NCBI RefSeq assembly: GCF_001517105.1
Contig: NZ_LPVF01000002.1
Coordinates: 1-55,557 of the forward strand
Length of the DNA stretch: 55,557 nt
Source of the DNA: Bacillus halotolerans
GTDB lineage: Bacteria; Bacillota; Bacilli; Bacillales; Bacillaceae
Reading direction: 5' to 3'
The position numbers and the translations under genes are program-made. How positions within the stretch are numbered: the stretch's first letter is position 1; each line of letters opens with the position of its first letter. Shown here piece by piece: positions 21,070 to 31,136 of the stretch. The notes under the pieces are model-generated. The model had not been told where the DNA came from. It did not search any database and was given only the letters and a program-made list of their open reading frames with translations.

Positions 21070-22440
21070 ATGGATAAGCGGTTTGCAGTTGTTTTAGCGG
21101 CTGGACAAGGAACGAGAATGAAATCAAAGCTTTACAAAGTCCTTCATCCAGTTTGCGGTAAGCCTATGGTAGAGCACGTCGTAGACGAAGCCTTAAAGTT
21201 ATCTTTAACGAAGCTTGTCACGATTGTCGGACATGGTGCGGAAGAAGTGAAAAAGCAGCTTGGTGATAAAAGCGAGTATGCGCTTCAAGCAGAACAGCTT
21301 GGCACTGCTCATGCTGTAAAACAGGCACAGCCATTTCTTGCTGACGAAAAAGGTGTAACGATTGTCATTTGCGGAGATACGCCGCTTTTAACAGCGGAGA
21401 CAATGGAAGCGATGCTGAAAGAACATACACAAAAAGAAGCAAAAGCTACGATATTGACTGCAGTTGCAGAAGATCCGACTGGATACGGCCGAATCATTCG
21501 CGGTGAGAGCGGAGCGGTTCAAAAAATCGTGGAGCACAAGGACGCTTCAGAGGAAGAACGTCTTGTGACTGAAATCAATACTGGAACGTATTGTTTTGAT
21601 AATGAAGCTCTATTCCGGGCCATTGACCAAGTATCGAACGATAATGTTCAAGGCGAGTATTATTTGCCGGATGTGATAGAGATTCTCAAAAATGAAGGCG
21701 AAACTGTTGCCGCTTACCAGACTGGTAACTTCCAAGAAACGCTCGGAGTTAATGATAGAGTTGCTCTTTCTCAGGCTGAATTGTTTATGAAAGAGCGGAT
21801 TAATAAACGGCATATGCAAAATGGCGTTACGCTGATTGACCCGATGAATACGTATATTTCTCCTGAAGCTGTCATCGGAAGCGATACTGTGATTTATCCT
21901 GGAACTGTGATTAAAGGTGAGGTGCAAATCGGAGAAGATACGATTATCGGCCCTCATACTGAGATTATGAATAGTTCAATTGGCAGCCGTACTGTGATTA
22001 AACAATCGGTAGTCAATAACAGTAAAGTGGGGAATGATGTAAACATAGGACCTTTTGCTCACATCAGGCCTGATTCTGTCATCGGGAATGAAGTGAAGAT
22101 CGGGAATTTTGTTGAAATCAAAAAGACGCAATTCGGAGACCGAAGCAAGGCTTCTCATTTAAGCTATGTCGGGGATGCCGAAGTAGGCACAGACGTCAAC
22201 TTGGGCTGCGGTTCAATTACTGTGAATTATGATGGAAAGAATAAATATTTGACGAAAATTGAAGACGGCGCATTTATCGGCTGCAACTCCAATTTGGTTG
22301 CCCCTGTTACAGTCGGAGAAGGCGCTTATGTAGCGGCAGGCTCAACTGTTACGGAAGATGTACCTGGAAAAGCACTTGCTATTGCCAGAGCGAGACAAGT
22401 AAATAAAGACGATTATGTGAAAAATATTCATAAAAAATAA
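21070..22440 (+). CDS. glmU: Bifunctional N-acetylglucosamine-1-phosphate uridyltransferase / glucosamine-1-phosphate acetyltransferase
   Basis: Makes UDP-GlcNAc for peptidoglycan and teichoic acids from glucosamine-1-phosphate in two steps. 456 residues: N-terminal nucleotidyltransferase with [11 protein letters not shown] at residues 9-19 and the lysine-containing [12 protein letters not shown]-terminal left-handed beta-helix with many hexapeptide repeats from about residue 250 (for example IGPHTEI and [18 protein letters not shown]). GGAGG precedes the ATG. prs follows after 22 bases. Confidence 0.97.
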   Translation: MDKRFAVVLAAGQGTRMKSKLYKVLHPVCGKPMVEHVVDEALKLSLTKLVTIVGHGAEEVKKQLGDKSEYALQAEQLGTAHAVKQAQPFLADEKGVTIVICGDTPLLTAETMEAMLKEHTQKEAKATILTAVAEDPTGYGRIIRGESGAVQKIVEHKDASEEERLVTEINTGTYCFDNEALFRAIDQVSNDNVQGEYYLPDVIEILKNEGETVAAYQTGNFQETLGVNDRVALSQAELFMKERINKRHMQNGVTLIDPMNTYISPEAVIGSDTVIYPGTVIKGEVQIGEDTIIGPHTEIMNSSIGSRTVIKQSVVNNSKVGNDVNIGPFAHIRPDSVIGNEVKIGNFVEIKKTQFGDRSKASHLSYVGDAEVGTDVNLGCGSITVNYDGKNKYLTKIEDGAFIGCNSNLVAPVTVGEGAYVAAGSTVTEDVPGKALAIARARQVNKDDYVKNIHKK

Positions 22441-22462
22441 TCCTAAATTCGGAGGTTTATCC

Positions 22463-23416
22463 ATGTCTAATCAATACGGAGATAAGAATTTAAAGATTTT
22501 TTCTTTGAATTCTAATCCAGAGCTTGCAAAAGAAATCGCAGATATAGTTGGAGTTCAATTAGGGAAGTGTTCTGTCACAAGATTTAGTGATGGGGAAGTC
22601 CAAATTAATATCGAAGAAAGTATTCGCGGATGTGACTGTTACATCATCCAGTCTACAAGTGACCCCGTTAACGAGCATATTATGGAACTGTTGATTATGG
22701 TAGATGCGTTGAAACGCGCTTCTGCAAAAACCATTAACATTGTTATTCCTTATTACGGTTATGCGCGTCAAGACAGAAAAGCTAGATCCCGTGAGCCAAT
22801 CACAGCAAAGCTTTTCGCAAACCTGCTTGAAACTGCCGGTGCGACTCGTGTCATTGCGCTTGATCTGCACGCACCGCAAATTCAAGGATTCTTTGATATA
22901 CCGATTGACCACTTAATGGGTGTTCCGATTTTAGGAGAATATTTTGAAGGCAAAAACCTTGAAGATATCGTCATTGTTTCACCGGACCACGGCGGTGTGA
23001 CACGTGCCCGCAAACTGGCTGACAGACTAAAAGCGCCGATTGCGATCATTGATAAGCGCCGTCCGAGACCGAATGTGGCAGAAGTCATGAATATTGTAGG
23101 TAATATCGAAGGGAAGACCGCTATCCTTATAGATGATATCATCGATACTGCCGGCACCATTACACTTGCAGCTAATGCGCTTGTTGAAAACGGAGCAAAA
23201 GAAGTTTATGCATGCTGTACACATCCGGTACTATCAGGACCTGCTGTTGAACGGATTAATAACTCAACAATTAAAGAGCTTGTTGTGACAAACAGCATCA
23301 AGCTTCCTGAAGAAAAGAAAATTGAACGGTTTAAGCAGCTTTCAGTCGGACCGCTTCTGGCTGAAGCGATTATTCGCGTTCATGAGCAGCAATCTGTCAG
23401 CTACCTTTTCAGCTAA
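22463..23416 (+). CDS. prs: Ribose-phosphate pyrophosphokinase (PRPP synthase)
   Basis: Makes PRPP from ribose-5-phosphate and ATP, the precursor of nucleotides, His and Trp, and the effector of PurR encoded just upstream. 317 residues, class [13 protein letters not shown] (about residues 102-113) is the ATP loop, [11 protein letters not shown] (about 134) and the PRPP-binding [10 protein letters not shown] (about 224-233) are clear. AGGAGG before the ATG. Co-transcribed with glmU; probably also with ctc by read-through. Confidence 0.98.
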
Positions 23417-23430
23417 ACCGATTTTGAAAG

Positions 23431-23456
23431 GTTTAAACCTTTATCGTTTTGGGTAT
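23431..23456 (+). promoter_or_regulatory. Sigma-B promoter of ctc
   Basis: GTTTAA at 23431-23436, 14-base spacer, GGGTAT at 23451-23456: the exact sigma-B consensus. ctc is the classical general-stress reporter gene of B. subtilis. Confidence 0.92.
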
Positions 23457-23500
23457 TGTTTCTAATAGGACAATAAAACGATAATAGGATGGTGCTGAAT

Positions 23501-24118
23501 ATGGCAACGTTAACGGCAAAAGAAAGAACAGGTTTCACCCGTTCGTCTCTTCGGGATATCCGTACTTCAGGACATGTTCCAGGTATCATTTATGGAAAAG
23601 ACACGGCAAACAAACCGGTATCCTTAGACAGTGTGGAACTTATCAAAACACTGAGGGATGAAGGCAAGAATACAGTCATTACACTCGACGTCAACGGAGA
23701 GAAGCACGCTGTCATGGTAACAGAGCTGCAAACGGACCCGCTGAAAAATGAGGTCACTCATGCCGACTTCCAAGTAGTCAATATGAGTGAAGAAATTGAA
23801 GTGGAAGTGCCGATTCATCTGACCGGAGAAGCAATTGGAGTGAAAAATGGAGGCGTATTGCAACAGCCGCTTTACGCTCTTACTGTGAAGGCGAAGCCAA
23901 AAGCAATTCCGCAATCGATCGAGGCAGACATTTCTGGTCTTGATGTAAATGATGTACTCACGATTGAGGACTTGCCTGCCGGCGGTGACTACTCCTATAA
24001 TCACGAATCAGATGAAGTTGTGGCTTCTATTCTTCCTCCGCAGCAGCAGGATGCTGCAGAAACAGACGCTGAGGAAACTGCCGATGCTCAGCCTGAAGGT
24101 GAAAACGAAAATCAATAA
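23501..24118 (+). CDS. ctc: General stress protein Ctc (ribosomal protein L25 / TL5 family)
   Basis: 205 residues in two domains: an N-terminal L25 5S-rRNA-binding domain (TAKERTGFTRSSLRDIRTSG at residues 4-23) and a C-terminal TL5 beta domain, then an acidic tail rich in Glu and Asp. It binds the 50S subunit under stress. The ATG at 23501 is chosen over a GTG four codons earlier because it matches the family start; TAGGATGG precedes it. It has its own sigma-B promoter and terminator. Confidence 0.96.
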   Translation: MATLTAKERTGFTRSSLRDIRTSGHVPGIIYGKDTANKPVSLDSVELIKTLRDEGKNTVITLDVNGEKHAVMVTELQTDPLKNEVTHADFQVVNMSEEIEVEVPIHLTGEAIGVKNGGVLQQPLYALTVKAKPKAIPQSIEADISGLDVNDVLTIEDLPAGGDYSYNHESDEVVASILPPQQQDAAETDAEETADAQPEGENENQ

Positions 24119-24124
24119 TAGCTT

Positions 24125-24156
24125 AAGGCGTAACCCTCCCGCGGTTACGTCTTTTG
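24125..24156 (+). terminator. Terminator of ctc
   Basis: AAGGCGTAACC / GGTTACGTCTT stem with one G-T pair, then TTTTG. The T-run is short, so some read-through into pth is likely. Confidence 0.75.
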
Positions 24157-24223
24157 TGCTAGAATGAGAAGAATTATAGCCCGTGTTAGAGCGGGAGCTT
24201 ATGTGACTAAGGGAGGATTTGCC

Positions 24224-24790
24224 ATGCTTGTAATTGCTGGCCTCGGAAACCCGGGAAAGAACTATGAAAATACAAGGCATAATGTCGGATTTATGGCAAT
24301 AGACCAGCTTTCGAAGGAATGGAACATTGAGCTGAACCAGAGCAAATTTAACGGATTATACGGAACCGGATTTGTTTCCGGCAAAAAGGTTCTACTTGTT
24401 AAACCGCTTACATATATGAATTTATCAGGAGAATGTTTGCGGCCTTTAATGGATTATTATGATGTAGACAACGAAGATTTAAAAGTCATTTACGATGACC
24501 TTGATCTGCCGACTGGCAAGATTCGTCTAAGAACGAAAGGCAGTGCCGGCGGGCATAATGGCATCAAATCATTGATTCAGCATCTCGGAACACCTGAGTT
24601 TGATCGCATCCGCATCGGAATCGGGCGGCCAGTGAACGGGATGAAGGTGGTTGATTATGTTTTAGGTGCTTTTACAAAGGATGAAACACCAGCAATTGAT
24701 GAAGCGATTGGAAAGTCCGTTAAGGCTTGTGAGGCTTCTCTCAGCAAACCATTTTTAGAGGTTATGAACGAATTCAACTCGAAGGTATAA
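24224..24790 (+). CDS. pth: Peptidyl-tRNA hydrolase (SpoVC)
   Basis: Frees tRNA from peptidyl-tRNAs dropped by ribosomes; essential. 188 residues. [17 protein letters not shown] at residues 4-20 includes the catalytic His19 (E. coli His20); [10 protein letters not shown] and the DDLDLPTG segment with the catalytic Asp (about 93) follow. The ATG at 24224 has AGGGAGG; the longer frame is rejected. Its stop lies within the sigma-F promoter of fin. Confidence 0.97.
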   Translation: MLVIAGLGNPGKNYENTRHNVGFMAIDQLSKEWNIELNQSKFNGLYGTGFVSGKKVLLVKPLTYMNLSGECLRPLMDYYDVDNEDLKVIYDDLDLPTGKIRLRTKGSAGGHNGIKSLIQHLGTPEFDRIRIGIGRPVNGMKVVDYVLGAFTKDETPAIDEAIGKSVKACEASLSKPFLEVMNEFNSKV

Positions 24791-24814
24791 AATACATAAT
24801 CAAAGTCCATACTA
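24785..24814 (+). promoter_or_regulatory. Sigma-F type promoter of fin
   Basis: GTATA at 24785-24789, 15-base spacer, GTCCATACTA at 24805-24814 (one mismatch to GGnnAnAnTA). The -35 overlaps the end of pth. Confidence 0.6.
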
Positions 24815-24850
24815 CACCAAAATGACTTTTTCATCAGGAGGGTCCCTTGT

Positions 24851-25081
24851 ATGGCTTTGCATTATTATTGTCGTCATTGCGGAGTAAAAGTTGGAAGTCT
24901 GGAATCTTCCATGGTATCGACAAACTCACTTGGATTTGAGCACTTAACAAACGAGGAAAGAAACGATATGATTTCATATAAAGACAATGGAGATGTCCAT
25001 GTTCTTACAATATGTGAAGATTGCCAAGAGGCGCTCGAACGAAATCCGCATTACCACGAACATCACACATTTATTCAATAA
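24851..25081 (+). CDS. fin: Anti-sigma-F factor Fin (YabK)
   Basis: A 76-residue zinc-binding protein with CRHC (residues 7-10) and CEDC near residue 58. Fin binds sigma-F and helps to switch the forespore from sigma-F to sigma-G. CAGGAGGG precedes the ATG. It is a single gene between pth and mfd, with a sigma-F type promoter and a terminator. With CsfB it is the second small zinc-ribbon anti-sigma factor of the forespore in this window. Confidence 0.95.
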   Translation: MALHYYCRHCGVKVGSLESSMVSTNSLGFEHLTNEERNDMISYKDNGDVHVLTICEDCQEALERNPHYHEHHTFIQ

Positions 25082-25083
25082 AA

Positions 25084-25117
25084 AGCTTTGGTGTAGACAC
25101 TAGACCAAAGCGTTTTT
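25084..25117 (+). terminator. Terminator of fin
   Basis: GCTTTGGT / ACCAAAGC stem with an 11-base loop, then TTTTT. Confidence 0.85.
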
Positions 25118-25150
25118 CTGTTCTTACAGAAAACAGAGAGGAGGGGCCAT

Positions 25151-28100
25151 ATGGACAACATTCAAACCTTTATTAAAGAAAGCGATGACTTCAAATCCAT
25201 CGTCAACGGTTTAAACGAGGGGCTGAAGGAACAACTGCTCGCAGGTCTTTCAGGTTCCGCGCGTTCTGTTTTTACTGCTGCTCTGGCTAATGAAACGAAT
25301 AAGCCTATCTTTCTAATCACCCATAATTTATACCAAGCTCAGAAAGTAACGGATGATCTGACTTCACTTCTTGGGGATCGGTCTGTCCTTCTGTACCCCG
25401 TCAATGAACTCATATCATCAGAAATCGCGGTGGCTAGCCCTGAACTGCGGGCGCAGCGCTTAGATGTCATTAATAGATTAACAAACGGAGAAACGCCTAT
25501 AGTTGTTGCTCCAGTAGCGGCTGTCAGAAGAATGCTGCCGCCGGTAGAGGTATGGAAAAACAGCCAAATGCTCATTCAGGTGGGGCATGATATCGAACCG
25601 GATCAGCTGGCATCCCGACTGGTAGAGGTGGGATACGAGCGATCTGATATGGTTTCTGCACCCGGTGAATTCAGTATTCGCGGCGGAATTATCGACATTT
25701 ATCCGCTGACCTCTGAGCATCCGGTCAGAATCGAATTATTCGACACCGAGGTTGATTCCATCCGCAGCTTTAACTCCGATGATCAGCGGTCAATTGAAAC
25801 CTTGACCTCCATCAGTATCGGTCCGGCAAAGGAACTGATTATCAGAGCTGAAGAAAAAGCACTTGCTATAGAGAAGATGGATAAAGGCCTTGCCGACAGC
25901 TTGAAAAAATTAAAGCTCGACAAGCAAAAAGAAATCCTGCATATGAATATTTCTCATGATAAAGAGCGTTTATCTGAAGGCCAGACAGATCAGGAACTGG
26001 TGAAGTACCTTTCATATTTTTATGAAAAACCTGCTAGTTTGCTAGATTATACACCTGATAACACGCTTCTTATTTTGGACGAAGTCAGCCGGATTCATGA
26101 AATGGAAGAGCAGCTTCAAAAGGAAGAAGCGGAGTTTGTCACAAATCTTCTGGAGGAAGGGAAGATTTTGCATGACATCAGTCTGTCATTCAGCTTCCAA
26201 AAAATAGTTGCTGAACAAAGACGGCCTTTGCTGTACTATTCTTTGTTTTTACGCCATGTTCAGCATACGAGCCCGCAAAATATCGTAAATGTATCCAGCA
26301 GACAAATGCAGAGCTTCCACGGGCAAATGAATGTACTTGCCGGTGAAATGGAGCGGTTTAAAAAATCAAACTTCACCGTTGTGTTTTTGGGAGCAAATAA
26401 GGAACGTACACAAAGACTGTCTTCTGTTTTGGCCGATTATGAAATCGAAGCGGCGATGACTGACAGCAAAAAGGCGCTTGTTCAGGGACAGGTTTATATC
26501 ATGGAAGGCGAGCTTCAATCAGGATTTGAGCTGCCGTTAATGAAGCTTGCTGTCATTACTGAAGAAGAATTGTTTAAAAACCGCGTGAAAAAGAAGCCTC
26601 GAAAACAGAAGCTTACGAATGCAGAGCGCATCAAGAGCTATTCCGAGCTTCAAATTGGTGATTATGTCGTTCATATTAATCACGGGATCGGAAAGTATTT
26701 AGGGATCGAAACCCTTGAGATCAATGGAATTCACAAAGACTATTTGAACATTCACTATCAGGGAAGCGACAAGCTTTATGTGCCGGTTGAACAAATTGAC
26801 CAGGTACAGAAGTATGTCGGCTCTGAAGGAAAAGAACCGAAGCTGTATAAGTTAGGCGGCAGTGAATGGAAGCGGGTTAAGAAAAAAGTAGAAACATCCG
26901 TTCAAGACATCGCTGATGACTTAATTAAACTGTATGCCGAAAGGGAAGCGAGCAAGGGCTACGCGTTTTCTCCTGATCATGAAATGCAGCGTGAATTTGA
27001 ATCGGCGTTCCCTTATCAAGAGACGGAAGATCAGCTCCGCTCTATTCACGAAATCAAAAAAGACATGGAAAGAGAGCGGCCGATGGATCGCCTGCTTTGC
27101 GGAGACGTAGGGTACGGGAAAACAGAGGTTGCCATCCGTGCGGCGTTTAAGGCAATCGCTGATGGAAAACAGGTCGCACTGCTTGTCCCGACAACCATTT
27201 TGGCTCAGCAGCACTATGAGACCATTACAGAGCGCTTTCAGGACTACCCGATGAATATCGGCCTGCTTAGCCGATTCAGAACAAGAAAAGAAGCAAACGA
27301 AACGATCAAAGGATTGAAAAACGGAACGGTTGATATCGTCATTGGGACACACCGACTGTTATCAAAAGATGTTGTTTATAAAGACTTAGGGCTGCTCATC
27401 ATTGATGAGGAGCAGCGTTTTGGTGTCACCCATAAAGAAAAGATCAAACAGATTAAAGCCAATGTGGATGTATTAACATTAACAGCGACACCGATTCCGC
27501 GTACGCTGCATATGTCTATGCTTGGCGTAAGGGATCTCTCGGTGATCGAGACGCCGCCGGAAAACCGCTTCCCTGTACAGACGTATGTTGTGGAATACAA
27601 TGGTGCCCTAGTCAGAGAGGCGATTGAGCGCGAGCTTGCGCGCGGTGGCCAAGTCTATTTCTTATACAACAGGGTAGAGGATATCGAACGGAAAGCAGAT
27701 GAGATTTCAATGCTTGTCCCTGACGCGAAGGTTGCGTATGCCCACGGGAAAATGACAGAAAATGAATTAGAAGCTGTCATGCTGAGTTTCCTGGAAGGGG
27801 AATCAGACGTTCTCGTCAGCACAACAATCATTGAAACGGGTGTAGATATTCCAAACGTGAATACGCTGATCGTGTTTGACGCCGACAAGATGGGTCTTTC
27901 CCAGCTTTATCAGCTGCGTGGACGTGTCGGCCGTTCTAACCGTGTAGCGTATGCGTATTTCACGTATCGCCGGGATAAAGTGCTTACTGAAGTAGCTGAA
28001 AAAAGACTGCAGGCGATTAAAGAATTTACGGAGCTGGGATCTGGTTTTAAAATCGCCATGCGCGACTTAACGATTCGCGGAGCCGGAAACCTTCTTGGCG

Positions 28101-28684
28101 CTCAGCAGCACGGCTTTATCGATTCGGTCGGATTTGACCTCTATTCGCAAATGCTGAAGGAGGCCATTGAAGAGCGGAAAGGCGATACAGCGAAAACGGA
28201 GCATTTTGAAACAGAAATTGATCTTGAGCTTGATGCGTACATTCCGGAAACTTACATTCAAGACGGCAAACAGAAAATTGATATGTATAAACGCTTCAGA
28301 TCTGTGGCTTCAATTGAAGAGAAAAATGAACTTCAAGATGAGATGATTGACAGGTTTGGAAATTATCCAAAAGAAGTTGAATACTTGTTTACCGTAGCTG
28401 AAATGAAGGTTTATGCGAAAAATGAACGGGTCGAATTGATTAAGCAAGATAAAGATGCAGTCAGGCTGACCATTTCTGAAGAGGCTAGTGCTGATATTGA
28501 CGGCCAGAAACTGTTTGAGCTTGGCAACAAATACGGCAGACAAATCGGACTGGGAATGGAAGGGAAAAAACTCAAAATTTCCGTTCAAACGAAAGGCAAG
28601 GCTGCGGATGAATGGCTCGAAACCGTGCTGGGCATGCTGAAGGGCCTTAAAGATGTGAAAAAACAAACCATTTCATCAACGTAA
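25151..28684 (+). CDS. mfd: Transcription-repair coupling factor Mfd
   Basis: An ATP-driven translocase that removes RNA polymerase stalled at DNA lesions and recruits UvrA. 1177 residues: UvrB-like N-terminal module (residues 1-350), RNA polymerase-interacting domain (about 480-560), RecG-like SF2 motor with Walker A GDVGYGKT at 651-658 and DEEQ at 752-755, LTATPIPRTL and QLRGRVGRS, and a C-terminal autoinhibitory domain. The ATG has GAGAGGAGGGG in front. Length and motifs are complete. Confidence 0.98.
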   Translation: MDNIQTFIKESDDFKSIVNGLNEGLKEQLLAGLSGSARSVFTAALANETNKPIFLITHNLYQAQKVTDDLTSLLGDRSVLLYPVNELISSEIAVASPELRAQRLDVINRLTNGETPIVVAPVAAVRRMLPPVEVWKNSQMLIQVGHDIEPDQLASRLVEVGYERSDMVSAPGEFSIRGGIIDIYPLTSEHPVRIELFDTEVDSIRSFNSDDQRSIETLTSISIGPAKELIIRAEEKALAIEKMDKGLADSLKKLKLDKQKEILHMNISHDKERLSEGQTDQELVKYLSYFYEKPASLLDYTPDNTLLILDEVSRIHEMEEQLQKEEAEFVTNLLEEGKILHDISLSFSFQKIVAEQRRPLLYYSLFLRHVQHTSPQNIVNVSSRQMQSFHGQMNVLAGEMERFKKSNFTVVFLGANKERTQRLSSVLADYEIEAAMTDSKKALVQGQVYIMEGELQSGFELPLMKLAVITEEELFKNRVKKKPRKQKLTNAERIKSYSELQIGDYVVHINHGIGKYLGIETLEINGIHKDYLNIHYQGSDKLYVPVEQIDQVQKYVGSEGKEPKLYKLGGSEWKRVKKKVETSVQDIADDLIKLYAEREASKGYAFSPDHEMQREFESAFPYQETEDQLRSIHEIKKDMERERPMDRLLCGDVGYGKTEVAIRAAFKAIADGKQVALLVPTTILAQQHYETITERFQDYPMNIGLLSRFRTRKEANETIKGLKNGTVDIVIGTHRLLSKDVVYKDLGLLIIDEEQRFGVTHKEKIKQIKANVDVLTLTATPIPRTLHMSMLGVRDLSVIETPPENRFPVQTYVVEYNGALVREAIERELARGGQVYFLYNRVEDIERKADEISMLVPDAKVAYAHGKMTENELEAVMLSFLEGESDVLVSTTIIETGVDIPNVNTLIVFDADKMGLSQLYQLRGRVGRSNRVAYAYFTYRRDKVLTEVAEKRLQAIKEFTELGSGFKIAMRDLTIRGAGNLLGAQQHGFIDSVGFDLYSQMLKEAIEERKGDTAKTEHFETEIDLELDAYIPETYIQDGKQKIDMYKRFRSVASIEEKNELQDEMIDRFGNYPKEVEYLFTVAEMKVYAKNERVELIKQDKDAVRLTISEEASADIDGQKLFELGNKYGRQIGLGMEGKKLKISVQTKGKAADEWLETVLGMLKGLKDVKKQTISST

Positions 28685-28702
28685 ATTTTGTTACTCTCTG
28701 GT

Positions 28703-28731
28703 GTATATTACATTTGATGTGACGGATACTA
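28703..28731 (+). promoter_or_regulatory. Possible sigma-G promoter of spoVT
   Basis: GTATA at 28703-28707, 16-base spacer, GGATACTA at 28724-28731, an approximate sigma-G match. spoVT is known to be sigma-G dependent. Confidence 0.45.
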
Positions 28732-28819
28732 ATTTCAAGCGAGGCGGAAGGTACATAAAGTAACTGCTTTAGGTCTTTCCCACATTGTATAACCATCAAA
28801 TGAAAGAGAGGCACCAGAG

Positions 28820-29356
28820 ATGAAAGCAACCGGTATCGTACGTCGTATTGATGACTTAGGACGGGTCGTGATTCCTAAAGAAATTCGCAGAACGCTGAGA
28901 ATCAGGGAAGGCGATCCGCTTGAGATTTTTGTAGATCGTGACGGAGAAGTTATTTTGAAAAAATACTCTCCGATAAGTGAACTTGGAGACTTCGCAAAGG
29001 AGTATGCAGACGCGCTTTATGACAGTCTTGGCCACTCAGTGCTTATCTGTGACCGTGATGTCTACATTGCCGTCTCCGGAAGTTCCAAAAAAGACTACTT
29101 AAACAAGCCGATCAGCGAAATGCTGGAAAAAACAATGGATCAGAGAAGTTCCGTGCTTGAGAGTGATGCAAAATCCGTGCAGCTTGTGAATGGCATAGAT
29201 GAAGATATGAGTTCGTATACTGTCGGTCCGATTGTGGCGAATGGCGACCCGATAGGTGCGGTCGTGATTTTTTCAAAGGATCAGACGATGGGCGAAGTAG
29301 AGCATAAAGCCGTTGAAACAGCAGCTGGGTTTTTGGCTCGTCAAATGGAACAGTAG
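28820..29356 (+). CDS. spoVT: Forespore transcription regulator SpoVT
   Basis: 178 residues: an N-terminal AbrB-like swapped-hairpin domain (TGIVRRIDDLGRVVIPKEIR at residues 4-23) and a C-terminal GAF domain. SpoVT activates or represses sigma-G genes in the forespore and affects spore germination. The N-terminus is a clear paralogue of AbrB, encoded 19 kb upstream on the other strand. GAGAGGCACC precedes the ATG. Confidence 0.97.
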   Translation: MKATGIVRRIDDLGRVVIPKEIRRTLRIREGDPLEIFVDRDGEVILKKYSPISELGDFAKEYADALYDSLGHSVLICDRDVYIAVSGSSKKDYLNKPISEMLEKTMDQRSSVLESDAKSVQLVNGIDEDMSSYTVGPIVANGDPIGAVVIFSKDQTMGEVEHKAVETAAGFLARQMEQ

Positions 29357-29386
29357 GTCTTATTACAATTATCAAAATAGGTATAG

Positions 29387-29421
29387 AAAGAACAGCTCTC
29401 CTTGGGACGCTGTTCTTTTTT
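29387..29421 (+). terminator. Terminator of spoVT
   Basis: AAGAACAGC / GCTGTTCTT stem with a 12-base loop, then TTTTTTG. Confidence 0.88.
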
Positions 29422-29456
29422 GTGCAGGCCGAAAAAGGATTCCAAGGGTTGGGATA

Positions 29457-29465
29457 TGGTATAAT
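29457..29465 (+). promoter_or_regulatory. Probable extended -10 promoter of yabM
   Basis: TGG then TATAAT at 29460-29465; no good -35 at 16-18 bases upstream. Confidence 0.45.
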
Positions 29466-29537
29466 AACCTCGTTTTTATTTGTACCAAGGTCATTGCACA
29501 CTCTGCATGGCCCCTGACGTTGGGAAGGAGCTTTTGG

Positions 29538-31136
29538 ATGGATGATTCAATACGCGTCAAACGGCATTGGATGTGGCAGGGGGCATTTGTTTTAATTCTG
29601 GCAGGCGTTATTTCAAAAATACTAAGCGCCGTTTACAGAGTCCCATTTCAAAACATTGTCGGCGATGTTGGATTTTATATATATCAGCAGGTATACCCTT
29701 TTCTCGGTATTGCCGTCATGCTTTCAACATCAGGATTTCCGGTGATTATTTCTAAACTGATGAATGATTATAGTGAAAAAAGCCATAACACCATAATGAA
29801 AATTTCAGCGCTGGTTTTATCGGTAATAGGTGTTTTTTTATTTCTGTGTTTATATATGGGAGCTGTTCCGATCGCTCTGTTTATGGGTGATTCGCATCTC
29901 GCCCAGTTAATACAAGTAACTGCCTATGCGTTTCTTCTGTTTCCATTTGTCGCGCTGCTCAGAGGCGTTTTTCAAGGGAGGCACAATATGCTTCCGTCCG
30001 CTTTATCGCAAATCATGGAACAGTTTCTGCGGGTAGCGGTGCTTTTAGGATTATCTTTTTGGCTCATCAAAAAGGGTGCCTCGCTTTATACTGCGGGAGC
30101 GGCAGCTGCTTCTGGTTCTCTTGCCGGAAGTTTGATTGCGCTAATCATCCTCGTCTTTTTTTGGTTCAAAACGAAAAAGCCTGAAAAAGCGGAAATAGAA
30201 AAAGAAAATCACATTACAACAAATCAATTAATTAAGAAACTGCTTTTATATTCGGTCACGATCTGTGTCAGCAGCCTGCTGCTTTTGTTTATTCAGCTTG
30301 TCGATGCGCTGAATTTATATTCTTTGCTGTCTGGCGGTGAGGTGAGTGAAGAAGCAAAGCGGCTGAAAGGAATTTATGACCGGGGGCAGCCTCTTTTGCA
30401 GCTCGGTTCTGTTTTCGCAATGGGCATCGGGACCTCACTCGTACCGTTGATTTCAAAGGCGGTAAAGGACAATCAGATGCTGGTGATGAAACAAAGAGTG
30501 ACGTCTTCCTTAAAGCTGTGTCTTGCGATTGGCGTTGCGGCGTCTGCCGGTCTCATCTGCATCCTCAAGCCGGTCAACATTATGCTGTTTCAAAATGGTG
30601 AAGGAACAGCTGCGTTACAGATATTTAGCTGCTCCATTTTGTTTGCGTCCTTGGCGGTCACGGCTGCTGCTGTCTTACAGGGAACGGGAAACACGGTGTT
30701 TCCTGCAATAGCGGTAGGCGCAGGCGTGGCTGTGAAATGGGTGTTAAATACCTTTTTGGTTCCGCGTTATGGAATTGAAGGGGCTTCATTTGCGACAGCG
30801 GCTACCTTTGCGGCTGTCGCCGGCCTTAATTTATATCGCTTGCGGCAAAAAGAATGGCTGGACAAGCTGAGAGGCGTTATGCTTCCGATTATTGGGTCCG
30901 CTTTATTGATGTCGGCTGTCTTGCTTGCTTATTTACGCCTTTGGTCTTTTCTGTTTGATGCGGAAGGAAGAGGATATGCGGCGGTTGAAAGTGTTTCTGC
31001 TGTCGCCATTGGAGGCGCGGTGTTTATTTATTGTATGATGAAATTGGGAATATTTACGGATGAAGAGCTCAACAGTGTGCCTTTTGGCAGCAAGTTAAGC
31101 AAACTCACAAGAAGGAGAGAACAAAATGGCAGGTAA
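29538..31136 (+). CDS. yabM: YabM, SpoVB/MurJ-like polysaccharide transport family membrane protein
   Basis: 532 residues with about 14 predicted membrane segments from residue 12 on, a member of the MOP superfamily close to SpoVB and Wzx-type lipid-linked sugar flippases. The substrate is unknown; a paralogue of the lipid II flippases is a fair guess but B. subtilis has other flippases. The ATG at 29538 follows GGGAAGGAG; the 75-codon upstream extension runs through the spoVT terminator and is rejected. The end overlaps yabN by 11 bases. Confidence 0.9.
   Translation: MDDSIRVKRHWMWQGAFVLILAGVISKILSAVYRVPFQNIVGDVGFYIYQQVYPFLGIAVMLSTSGFPVIISKLMNDYSEKSHNTIMKISALVLSVIGVFLFLCLYMGAVPIALFMGDSHLAQLIQVTAYAFLLFPFVALLRGVFQGRHNMLPSALSQIMEQFLRVAVLLGLSFWLIKKGASLYTAGAAAASGSLAGSLIALIILVFFWFKTKKPEKAEIEKENHITTNQLIKKLLLYSVTICVSSLLLLFIQLVDALNLYSLLSGGEVSEEAKRLKGIYDRGQPLLQLGSVFAMGIGTSLVPLISKAVKDNQMLVMKQRVTSSLKLCLAIGVAASAGLICILKPVNIMLFQNGEGTAALQIFSCSILFASLAVTAAAVLQGTGNTVFPAIAVGAGVAVKWVLNTFLVPRYGIEGASFATAATFAAVAGLNLYRLRQKEWLDKLRGVMLPIIGSALLMSAVLLAYLRLWSFLFDAEGRGYAAVESVSAVAIGGAVFIYCMMKLGIFTDEELNSVPFGSKLSKLTRRREQNGR

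Noticed and set aside
29313..29537. 75-codon N-terminal extension of yabM
   Set aside because: It overlaps spoVT and runs through its terminator; the ATG at 29538 has a good ribosome binding site and starts at the expected family position.
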